From contig JAUNSR010000005.1 of assembly GCA_030539115.1 (NCBI GenBank), forward strand, positions 64,850-128,849: 64,000 bases of DNA, in the 5' to 3' direction. Below, in pieces: positions 28,982 through 37,071 of the stretch. The notes under the pieces were generated by a model, which was given only the letters and a program-made list of their open reading frames with translations, did not search any database and was not told where the DNA came from. The stretch's first letter is position 1. Each line of letters opens with the position of its first letter. The position numbers and the translations under genes were made by a program. This DNA comes from Bacteroidales bacterium. GTDB lineage: Bacteria > Bacteroidota > Bacteroidia > Bacteroidales > JAUNSR01.

Positions 28982-31291
28982 TCAATATGTTATCACCTCA
29001 AGTTTCTTGTTTTCAAAAAGTTTCTGATGAGAGATTCTATAAGAATCATATTTTTTGCCATCGAGTTTTATGGTAGATATTTTCCAATTTTCGCCATCAT
29101 TGGAATTTCCACTCTTTTCGATAACCAATTCCTCATTAGGATAATATTTACCATCCAATTTTATAGTCACCCTGTCAAAAGCAGGAGTTGTCAGAGTATA
29201 CTCCGCCTTTCCCGGACAGTCAGGATAAAATCCCATCATATTAAATATTGCCCAAGCAGACATTGTGCCGGTATCATCATTTCCCGGAATGCCATTTGGT
29301 GCATTTTTAAAATGTTTATCCAAAAGTCTTACAACCTCTTTTTGAGTTCTCCACTCCTCGCCTTTGAAATATGAGAAAAGATGAGGATATGCAATATCCG
29401 GCTCATTCGACATATCAAAAAGATTATTGTCAAAAACCATTTGAAGCTTATCTACAAATTTTCGCTTTCCACCCATCAACTTAGCCAGTCCCTCAACATC
29501 ATGAGGCACAAAGAAAGTATAATTCCAAGCATTTCCTTCATGGAATCCCGGGCTTGGCTCAAAATTTTCGCCCTGTTTAGGATCAAAAGGTGTCAGGAAT
29601 TTTCCATCCGGAGTTATCGGTCTGAAAGTTCCATACTCTTTTGAGTAGTAATTTTTATATCCAAGTGAACGTTTTCTAAACAATTTTGCATCCTCCTTTT
29701 TTCCCAAAGCATCGGCAAACTCAGCCAAAGCAAAATCAGCAATATAATATTCAAGAGCATGAGAAACCGAGTTGTCAAACTGTTCAGTCAACGGAACATA
29801 TCCCTTTTCATAATAGCAGTCAATGTCAGGTCTCATCAAATTCTCCTTTTCAGGCAGAGTTGCCGACTTATACATTGCCTGATAAGCAGCCTCAACATCA
29901 AAATCCCTCAACCCTCTTTTCCAAGTATCAACAATCACCGGTATTGAAGGGTCACCCTCCATAGTAAATGTTTCTCTTCCAAAAAGCTCCCATTTAGGCA
30001 TCCATCCGCTCTCCTTATACATATCGACCATAGTGTTTACCATATCGATTTGCTTTTCAGGATAAACCAAAGACATAAGCTGATGAACATTTCTATATGT
30101 ATCCCAAAGAGAAAAAACTGTATATCTGTCTCTTTCCCCCTTCAAAGTTTTGCCCGTTTCCATGGCAGGATACTCACCGTTTACATCATTAAGCACAGAG
30201 GGATGAATCAAAGTATGATATAAGGCTGAATAAAAAACAGTTTTTTTATCATCGCTTCCACCCTCAACAAGTATTCTTGAAAGATTTTCATTCCAAGTGT
30301 TTCTTGCATCGGCATAAACCTTTTCGAAATCAAAATCCGGCTGTTCTGTTTCAAGGTTAAGTCTGGCATTTTCAATGCTGACAAACGAAACACCTATTTT
30401 AACCTCAACCACCTCATCCTTTTCAACATCAAAAGAGAAGAACGCACCAATATCATCACCCATCAGCTGACGGTCATATTTGGTATACAGTTTATAAGTT
30501 CCCGCAGTAGAATCCCAGTTCTTCTCCACACCCATCTCTCTTTGTTTTTTCCAATACCCCGAAGTCAGAGGCGTCTTGTCAACTTTCATCACAAAATATA
30601 TCGGAAACACAGCCTGAGGATTATAACAGAAAGTTCCCTGCATCTTCACCCCCTCGATTTCATTGTCACTCACTTTTCTTACCATAGCACCCGACTCATT
30701 TGTCAGCCCCTCGCCAAGATTAAGCAATATATTAGCCTTCCCCTTTGGAAAAGTAAAACGTGCAATAGAGGTTCTCCTTGTTGCTGAAACCTCATTCTTT
30801 ATTCCATATTTGGTAAGCACATTTGTATAATAGCCCGGTGAAGCAAATTCATTTGTATATTCACTGCCATACTCCTTATAATCGACATTAAGATTTCCTG
30901 TGGTAGGCATCAAAAGCAAAGAGCCAAGATCAGGACAGCCAACACCGCTGAGACTCACATGAGCAAATCCGGTAAAATATTTGTTAGTAAAATCATAAGG
31001 GGTAGACCACCACTGGGAATCCTTGTCATATTTGTTTAATTCCGAACCCATAACATTAAATGGAACAACCGACATCAAACCATTTGGGACAATAGCCCCG
31101 GGATTGGTAGTCCCATAGTTGGTTGTACCTATAAAAGGGTTAACATAATCAACAGGCTGTTTATCTGTCGAATTACTTTTTTCAACTGTAAATAGGGAGA
31201 CATGGTTTTTGAAAGCATCTTTTTGTGCCATCATCGAGCAGGCAACAGCCAATGACGCTGAAAAAAGAGCAGCACGTTTGAAAATAATCAT
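28982..31291 (-). CDS. GH92 family alpha-mannosidase, secreted
   Basis: GH92 enzymes are calcium-dependent exo-acting alpha-mannosidases that trim N-glycans and mannans. The 769-residue protein has a signal peptide ending SMMAQ, the N-terminal beta-sandwich with VNPFIGTTNYGTTNPGAIVP (about 50-70), and the catalytic (alpha/alpha)6 domain. The acid motif GFHEGNAWNYTFFVPHD (Glu near 582) and the base/calcium motif GNDDTGTMSAW (near 672) are both complete, so it should be active. Linkage specificity (alpha-1,2, -1,3 or other) is not settled by sequence alone. It is downstream of the GH127 gene on the same strand, 215 bp away. Confidence 0.95.
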   Translation of the reverse strand: MIIFKRAALFSASLAVACSMMAQKDAFKNHVSLFTVEKSNSTDKQPVDYVNPFIGTTNYGTTNPGAIVPNGLMSVVPFNVMGSELNKYDKDSQWWSTPYDFTNKYFTGFAHVSLSGVGCPDLGSLLLMPTTGNLNVDYKEYGSEYTNEFASPGYYTNVLTKYGIKNEVSATRRTSIARFTFPKGKANILLNLGEGLTNESGAMVRKVSDNEIEGVKMQGTFCYNPQAVFPIYFVMKVDKTPLTSGYWKKQREMGVEKNWDSTAGTYKLYTKYDRQLMGDDIGAFFSFDVEKDEVVEVKIGVSFVSIENARLNLETEQPDFDFEKVYADARNTWNENLSRILVEGGSDDKKTVFYSALYHTLIHPSVLNDVNGEYPAMETGKTLKGERDRYTVFSLWDTYRNVHQLMSLVYPEKQIDMVNTMVDMYKESGWMPKWELFGRETFTMEGDPSIPVIVDTWKRGLRDFDVEAAYQAMYKSATLPEKENLMRPDIDCYYEKGYVPLTEQFDNSVSHALEYYIADFALAEFADALGKKEDAKLFRKRSLGYKNYYSKEYGTFRPITPDGKFLTPFDPKQGENFEPSPGFHEGNAWNYTFFVPHDVEGLAKLMGGKRKFVDKLQMVFDNNLFDMSNEPDIAYPHLFSYFKGEEWRTQKEVVRLLDKHFKNAPNGIPGNDDTGTMSAWAIFNMMGFYPDCPGKAEYTLTTPAFDRVTIKLDGKYYPNEELVIEKSGNSNDGENWKISTIKLDGKKYDSYRISHQKLFENKKLEVITY

Positions 31292-31323
31292 ATATGTGTA
31301 AGGTTTAATAACTATTTAAAACC

Positions 31324-31373
31324 ACACATATATATAATATGTGTAACAAACTTTTCACATTATATATATGTGT
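31324..31373. promoter_or_regulatory. Near-perfect inverted repeat between the GH127 and GH92 genes
   Basis: 31324-31343 and 31356-31373 are reverse complements apart from a 2-nt insertion; both are alternating purine/pyrimidine (ACACATATATATAAT). There is no T tract, so it is not a typical terminator. It may be an operator or an mRNA hairpin that sets the relative expression of the two enzymes. Confidence 0.55.
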
Positions 31374-31506
31374 AATTTATTTTTGGACTAAAGCGAGCAA
31401 AAAAATGATTTACACCTTAAATGCAAATATAATCTTAAAATCCTAATTCTAAAATAATTTACAATTAGTTAGATAGTTGGTTAAATATTTTAAATTTCAA
31501 TTCCTG

Positions 31507-33597
31507 CTATTCATTAACCACCGGGAATTGTGAAATTCTCAAAGTGGTACAGCCATAGGGTATTAAAGTTATTTTCTCTTTAGGAGCCATCACACCATTT
31601 TGATTTGCCCTGCCCACACTGAATGGTATAGGTCCTGTCATATCATTGTAAACGCCCCATGAAGCGACTTCTCTTGCATTGGCAACAATCTCTATCGGTG
31701 CATTTTCTATATTCCATGGGAAGTCTCCCGACATCTTGTCTGGATGTACCACCACATCAAAGCACTCGTCAAGATGCTCAAGGTCTGGATTAATAAGTGC
31801 ATAATTCCATTTAGAAGTTGGAAGAACCTCAAAATATTTTTTCCCATAAATAGTGTCATTTCCAATAAAAGATTTCTCGTGCCATTCTTCACCAATTTTC
31901 AGAGCATAAACCAACGGTCCTCTTTTTATCGAGCGTGAATTTTCATACCATCTCTCACTCTCGATATGCATAGGCAAATGCAGCTCTACCCTATCATCCG
32001 ATTTCCAAGCTCTCTCGATTCTCACAGTTCTGCCGCCGGAATAAGAGCTAAGTATCTGTCCGTTGAGCAGAACCTCAGCCTTTTGGCACCATTTAGGTAT
32101 TCTCACCACAAAAGGAAACTCGACAGACTTAACTTTCTTACTCTTAATCTCAAAGCTGAACCTAATATGCTCATTCATCGGATAGAAAGTATCCTCTGTT
32201 ACCTGTATCTCCACATTGTTGTTGACAACAGCATTAACAACGCTTGGAGCATAATTAATAGCGGCAATTCCAAAATCAGGAGTAGCATACCAAAGATTGT
32301 TTGTAAACTTAGGCCAGCCCTGATGAAGATTGGATGTGCAGCAAGGATAGCCGGTAAGCAAGCCAAAAAGAAGATCTGTTCCGCCATGATTTTGATCAAA
32401 ATTTCTTTCAGCCCTTGTTATCATCACCTGATTTGCCTGCTGATAATATTGTCTTGTCATAAAATCATCGCTTATCTGTGTCGGTAATGCATTAAAGGCT
32501 ATCTTCTCCAAATGGTCTGCATAGGAAAGATCACCTGTTATCTTTAGCATCTCTTCAAGAGAGAACATCATTTCCACCGAAGAACAAAGTTCAGAACCCT
32601 GAGTGGGATTGTTGCCGTGCATAGCCTCATCGCCGCCATACATACCCTGAGCCTGACCATGAAACTGCTTTATGTCCTTAAACGCATGCTTTACGGCAAA
32701 AAGATATTTCTCTTCCGGATGATGCTGATAATAAACCACCGGCATTTTAATGCCCTGAGCCAAGTTAACGCAGTGAATGCTGTTTTTCTTTTTCAATGCA
32801 TCGCCTGTGATAAACATATCTGTAAGATTGTATGCCTGTGAATAGATCAGGTCACCAAGCTCCAAAAGAAACGGTTCGCCGGTTATATTGTAAAGCCAAT
32901 AAACAATCTCAAGATTATCGCACGCCCTAAACTCAGCCCAAAAAGTCCAGTGACCAAGAGGCGACTGAGGAAGGGTCTTCAGTTGATATTGAAAATATTT
33001 GCTGAAGAAGCTCAAAACACGTCTGTCGTTTGTGGCAGAATAATACTGTTTCAAAACTTTAAGCATCACCATTCTCGGCCACCAATCCTCTGAATTGTTT
33101 CTCTGAAGTCCTACCTCATAATCATAATTCTCAGCGGGACCGAAAAAGCCGTCAGCTCTTTGACTCTTTAATGCCCATTCAATCCAAGGAGTGGTTTTAT
33201 CAATCAGCTGTTTATCTTTTAGAATATATGCAAGGGGAAGCAAGCCGTCAATCCAATAGGGACCTCTTTCCCACTGGTCGCCATCGCCTCCAAGCCATCC
33301 GTTTCTCGAAGACATCACCTTGGGATACAATTTATCCATCTGCGAAGTCATTCCGTTTTTTTGCCTTTGAAGCATCTCCTTTAACCATCCCCTTGGCTCT
33401 ATCGCCCCTATTGGAAGTTCAAGATATGCAAGCGGAGCCAATGGTGCCTTATTATTTATGTATGGCTGCCTTATTTCTTTTTTTCTTAAAAATGTTTCTT
33501 CAGGTTCCAACTCACTTGCAATCATCAGACTTGGAACAGTTGTAAATATTATTCCAACTACAACAACTAAAAGTTTATTTCTGCTTAATGGGGACAT
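31507..33597 (-). CDS. GH127/DUF1680-family beta-L-arabinofuranosidase-like enzyme, secreted
   Basis: The 696-residue protein has an N-terminal signal segment (LVVVVGIIFTTVPSLMIAS) and the GH127 (alpha/alpha)6 barrel plus beta-sandwich. The zinc and catalytic residues known from the Bifidobacterium HypBA1 enzyme (Glu338, Cys340, Cys417, Cys418) have counterparts at nearly the same numbering: Glu-Leu-Cys in GSELCSSVEMMF (about 335-337) and the Cys-Cys pair in TGYPCCTSN (about 418-419). It is probably active; family members also act on other furanose sugars, so the substrate is open. It is transcribed before GH92 on the same strand. Confidence 0.88.
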   Translation of the reverse strand: MSPLSRNKLLVVVVGIIFTTVPSLMIASELEPEETFLRKKEIRQPYINNKAPLAPLAYLELPIGAIEPRGWLKEMLQRQKNGMTSQMDKLYPKVMSSRNGWLGGDGDQWERGPYWIDGLLPLAYILKDKQLIDKTTPWIEWALKSQRADGFFGPAENYDYEVGLQRNNSEDWWPRMVMLKVLKQYYSATNDRRVLSFFSKYFQYQLKTLPQSPLGHWTFWAEFRACDNLEIVYWLYNITGEPFLLELGDLIYSQAYNLTDMFITGDALKKKNSIHCVNLAQGIKMPVVYYQHHPEEKYLFAVKHAFKDIKQFHGQAQGMYGGDEAMHGNNPTQGSELCSSVEMMFSLEEMLKITGDLSYADHLEKIAFNALPTQISDDFMTRQYYQQANQVMITRAERNFDQNHGGTDLLFGLLTGYPCCTSNLHQGWPKFTNNLWYATPDFGIAAINYAPSVVNAVVNNNVEIQVTEDTFYPMNEHIRFSFEIKSKKVKSVEFPFVVRIPKWCQKAEVLLNGQILSSYSGGRTVRIERAWKSDDRVELHLPMHIESERWYENSRSIKRGPLVYALKIGEEWHEKSFIGNDTIYGKKYFEVLPTSKWNYALINPDLEHLDECFDVVVHPDKMSGDFPWNIENAPIEIVANAREVASWGVYNDMTGPIPFSVGRANQNGVMAPKEKITLIPYGCTTLRISQFPVVNE

Positions 33598-34450
33598 ATC
33601 TTGTAGGTAAATGTTATTATTCTACAATATTAATTAATTTAATCATTCCATCAACAACTAAAATAAAAACGGAACAACTTTTCTCTTTATTGCACCACTT
33701 ATCAATTTAATAATCAATATTAAAATATCGGATGTTGGTATTTGATTATTTCAAAATGTTAAAATGCAGCTTTACATTCAAACACACATTAATATAAATG
33801 GATTGTTTTATGATGCTTAAAATATACGGACTTCTAAATTTTGACATTTTTGAAATCCCGAATAGTTAAAACAGATTTATAATCTTGATTTTCTTTCACT
33901 TACAAACACAAATTAATTTAAAAAAAATCCAAAACAAATTTTCATCATCGAAAAATAGATTTCAATTGTCGAAAAATGAATTTTCATCAGTGATTCTAAA
34001 TTTTTGAACTTCGATTTTGATCAAAAACGTTAGTAAAACATAAAAATCGACGTTCAAAATTTGATTTTTTATTTATGACATTAGAAAATTGATGTATATT
34101 TTTTCAAAAGGAGGGCTGACAGTTCGCGTTAACAAATGCTAAATATGCAATTTACATATCAAAGACAATTAATAATTTCAGGCGATTGATTTAAAACCGG
34201 CGATTTAAAATAAGCGTGTGTTTATGATTTAAAAGATGATTCAGCAAGCCATGGAATAAATATTTTTTTCTAAAATAATAATTATGAATGTATTCCGGAA
34301 AACAAAGCTCATTCTTTTTCCGATTTTAAGTACATAAGTGTCAATATCATAGATTCTATCCGATTAGCTCCGAGAGTAAAAATAAATTAAAACAAACAGC
34401 ATGGTTTCTATGTTAATACAGCAGATAGGAATATCATTAAGCATTAAGCG
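33598..34450. other. 853-bp divergent intergenic region
   Basis: AT-rich DNA with no supported gene between the divergent GH127 and YD-like genes. It holds a 21-bp tandem repeat (33938-34000), listed separately, and presumably promoters for both directions. Confidence 0.4.
33938..34000. repeat. 21-bp tandem repeat, three degenerate units
   Basis: Units of exactly 21 bp start at 33938, 33959 and 33980. The first two share TCGAAAAAT at the same place; the first and third share ATTTTCATCA. Confidence 0.6.
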
Positions 34451-35395
34451 GTGGTTATGTACAGGCATCTATTTCTTTTACTTATTATCAGTTTTATATC
34501 TGCAGATGTGTTTTCTCAGATTAAGGCAAAGGAATATTACAACAACAATGGTTTTAAGCCCGATTTAAAAGGGCCTGTCAAAAGCCAGACGCTGACTGTA
34601 ATGACGCCGAGTCTGTATGTTGGGACATTGAAAATGCCTGAGCAGGCATATATTTTGAAAGAGAAATACAATGAGAATCAGATAAGGACAAAGGAGGAGA
34701 TTTTCAACCTTGAAAAGGTGCTTATTGGCAAATCGGAAATTCTTCAAGACAGAAACGGTTTTGCCGTTGAGATACTATATACCGATATTTTTGACAACCT
34801 GCTAAACCGCATTACCTACGAATATGACAAAGATGGCAGTTGGAAAAGGGTTGTAAACTATGATGTTTACTACAATCCCTTAGAAATAATTTATTATGAA
34901 TATACCGACACAAAGAAAATTTCTCAAATAAGAAAAACCGATGAAGAGGGAAATATCTTGGAGAGAGAAATATTTTTATATGATGAGCGAGACAACAACA
35001 GCGAGCGCACCTTGTATGATTCGCTTTGGAGTGTGGTTTCAACTACCGAATATCTTTATGACAAAAATAAAAATATGATTTCATACCGTACATTATCGCC
35101 TAATGGAGAGACTGTTGAGTTTTATGAAGCGACCTACGTCAACGACTCCATTCCCGCCTCATCTGACATTGAATATTACAAAGACGGCAAGGTTGCAATG
35201 AGCGATGAGTATGTATATGACCCTTTGGGCAATGTGCTGAAGATTACAAAGACAAACTTCATGACAACCCCCTCAACAAAAGAAACGACAGAATATCTTT
35301 ACGAATGGGATTTATGGGGCAACTGGACAAAACAGATAATCAGCAGCGATGGCAAAGCCTCTGTTATAGCTTCAAGAGAAATAGATTATTATTAA
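34451..35395 (+). CDS. Secreted YD/RHS-repeat-like protein
   Basis: A 314-residue exported protein; the signal peptide ends FISADVFSQ, and translation could equally start at the next Met two codons on. The body is made of short beta-hairpin repeats of the form Y-x-Y/E-D-x-x-G-x (ITYEYDKDGSWKR, YYEYTDTKKISQ, IFLYDERDNNSE, TEYLYDKNKN, DEYVYDPLGNVLK, YLYEWDLWGNWTK), the pattern of YD/RHS repeats. It is far shorter than RHS toxins and has no toxin domain or lipobox. It is a single gene with its own upstream region, followed by convergent fetB. The function is unknown. Confidence 0.8.
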   Translation: MVMYRHLFLLLIISFISADVFSQIKAKEYYNNNGFKPDLKGPVKSQTLTVMTPSLYVGTLKMPEQAYILKEKYNENQIRTKEEIFNLEKVLIGKSEILQDRNGFAVEILYTDIFDNLLNRITYEYDKDGSWKRVVNYDVYYNPLEIIYYEYTDTKKISQIRKTDEEGNILEREIFLYDERDNNSERTLYDSLWSVVSTTEYLYDKNKNMISYRTLSPNGETVEFYEATYVNDSIPASSDIEYYKDGKVAMSDEYVYDPLGNVLKITKTNFMTTPSTKETTEYLYEWDLWGNWTKQIISSDGKASVIASREIDYY

Positions 35396-35477
35396 CATCT
35401 CTTTTTTCCGCATCACGATTGCAGACAGGGGTTTTAAACTTTACTTTAGGCAATGCCATATATAAACATTGTCAGAC

Positions 35478-36266
35478 TTAGTCGAGGATAACTCCATCCT
35501 TAATGCCTCCGTATTTATCGAAAGTATATTTCACAGACAAATGAAGACTGATAAGAACGGAAAGCATAGATGCTGAGAAATTGATCACCATAATCATTAT
35601 CTGATAACGGATAGACAGATTTGGCGAGCTTCCTCCCAAAATCTGGCCAATCATAGTACCCGGCAGAGCGATAAGTCCCATCACAGCCATGCTTGCAATA
35701 GCAGGGTTGAAAGCTTTAATAAGCGCCTGTCGGATAAAGGGACGCTGAGCCTCCTCAGTTGTGGCTCCGTTGCCAAGAAGATAGTTATACATTTGCTGTT
35801 CTCTGACAATAGAGCTGTAGAAAGAGTTGATACCGATAACGCTTGAAGAGAGGATATTGCCCAAAAGTATTCCGCAGATCGGAATAAAATATCTGCTGTC
35901 GAATAGATTCTCCATTCCTATAACAAGTTTAAGGAAATAGCTCGCTATAAATGAGAGTGATATAAAGACCGCAAAATATATAGGCACAAACATTTTTCTT
36001 TTTGAGAGATGTATTCTGTTTATCATATTTACAGCGCATACCCCTGTCATAAGCATCAGCCAGCCCACGTTGACAAAAATATTGTTCCATGCAAAAAGAT
36101 AATTGAGATAAAATCCGACAAGAAAAAGCTGGATAACCATTCTCGCCACAGAGACAAACATATCTTTTACTATGCCGGTTTGATAATAATAAAGTATATA
36201 TCCCGGAATTAATATCAGCAGCAGCCCGATAAGCAATTGGATGATTGATATATTTAATGTTTCCAT
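35478..36266 (-). CDS. fetB: FetB-like (UPF0014) ABC transporter permease
   Basis: A 262-residue polytopic inner membrane protein with about seven membrane segments. Family motifs include ARMVIQLFLVGFYLNYLF (about 40-60) and the cytoplasmic segment GATTEEAQRPFIRQALIKAF (about 168-188) followed by MGLIALPGTMIGQILGG. In E. coli the FetAB pair contributes to iron export and oxidative-stress resistance. It begins 4 bp after the ATPase gene, so the two form one operon. The metal handled here is inferred from the family only. Confidence 0.9.
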   Translation of the reverse strand: METLNISIIQLLIGLLLILIPGYILYYYQTGIVKDMFVSVARMVIQLFLVGFYLNYLFAWNNIFVNVGWLMLMTGVCAVNMINRIHLSKRKMFVPIYFAVFISLSFIASYFLKLVIGMENLFDSRYFIPICGILLGNILSSSVIGINSFYSSIVREQQMYNYLLGNGATTEEAQRPFIRQALIKAFNPAIASMAVMGLIALPGTMIGQILGGSSPNLSIRYQIMIMVINFSASMLSVLISLHLSVKYTFDKYGGIKDGVILD

Positions 36267-36270
36267 CTTT

Positions 36271-36897
36271 TTAATGTCTTATTTTTTCAATATTAATAAT
36301 GCGTCCGCATGAAGAGGCGAAGTTCTCATCATGAGAAATGGCAAGCATAGTTATCTCAAGACTTTTCAAAAACTCAATGAGCATTGAACGGGCTGATGAG
36401 TCGAGAGCTGAGGTAGGCTCATCGAGGAGAAGAATTTTTTTCTCAAGAAGAAGTGCAAAAACAATCATAAGCCTTTGACGTTCGCCACCTGAGAGTTCAT
36501 TCATTTTTTTATTAAAAATATTTCTTTCAAGAGCCACATTGTCAAAATATTCAAACATTCTGTTTTTGTCGAAAAATTTATCTGAATTTACCTTTAATGC
36601 AAACAATGATTTGGCACAGTTTTCGACCGAGTCGTAGGGCAAATTAATCTCCTGAGGCACCCATGCAATCCTGTTTCTGATTAATTGAACGGTAGCTGGA
36701 GCCAAAGTAAGATTATCGACAATTATTTCACCCGACACCGGGTGTCTTAATCCCATAATGCCCTGCATTATTGTGCTTTTGCCGGCGCCGGACTCTCCCA
36801 TAAGGCAAACCTTCTCATTAGTGGCAATTTTTTCAGAGAAATTGTCTATGATTGTTCTACCATCGAAGCAGAAACTTATATTATTGAATATTATCAT
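36271..36897 (-). CDS. fetA: FetA-like ABC transporter ATP-binding protein
   Basis: The 208-residue nucleotide-binding subunit has Walker A GESGAGKST (35-43), Q-loop VPQEI, signature LSGGERQR (about 138), Walker B KKILLLDEP and the switch His in AISHDE. It is short for an ABC ATPase, as FetA/YbbL proteins are. It is first in a two-gene operon with the permease, separated by 4 bp. Together they are predicted to export metal from the cytoplasm. Confidence 0.9.
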   Translation of the reverse strand: MIIFNNISFCFDGRTIIDNFSEKIATNEKVCLMGESGAGKSTIMQGIMGLRHPVSGEIIVDNLTLAPATVQLIRNRIAWVPQEINLPYDSVENCAKSLFALKVNSDKFFDKNRMFEYFDNVALERNIFNKKMNELSGGERQRLMIVFALLLEKKILLLDEPTSALDSSARSMLIEFLKSLEITMLAISHDENFASSCGRIINIEKIRH

Positions 36898-37071
36898 CAG
36901 TATTTATTTTTGTAGGCAGCGATACAGACGCACCAAAGTTGGCAAAATTAGGAATATAGTTGCAACAAGGCTATTAAAGATTTAAAAATATAATTACAAA
37001 AAAAGAGAGGCGTAATGAATAATCATTAAAACACCTCATCTTTTACACAGTAAATTTATTGTTAACTTTTT

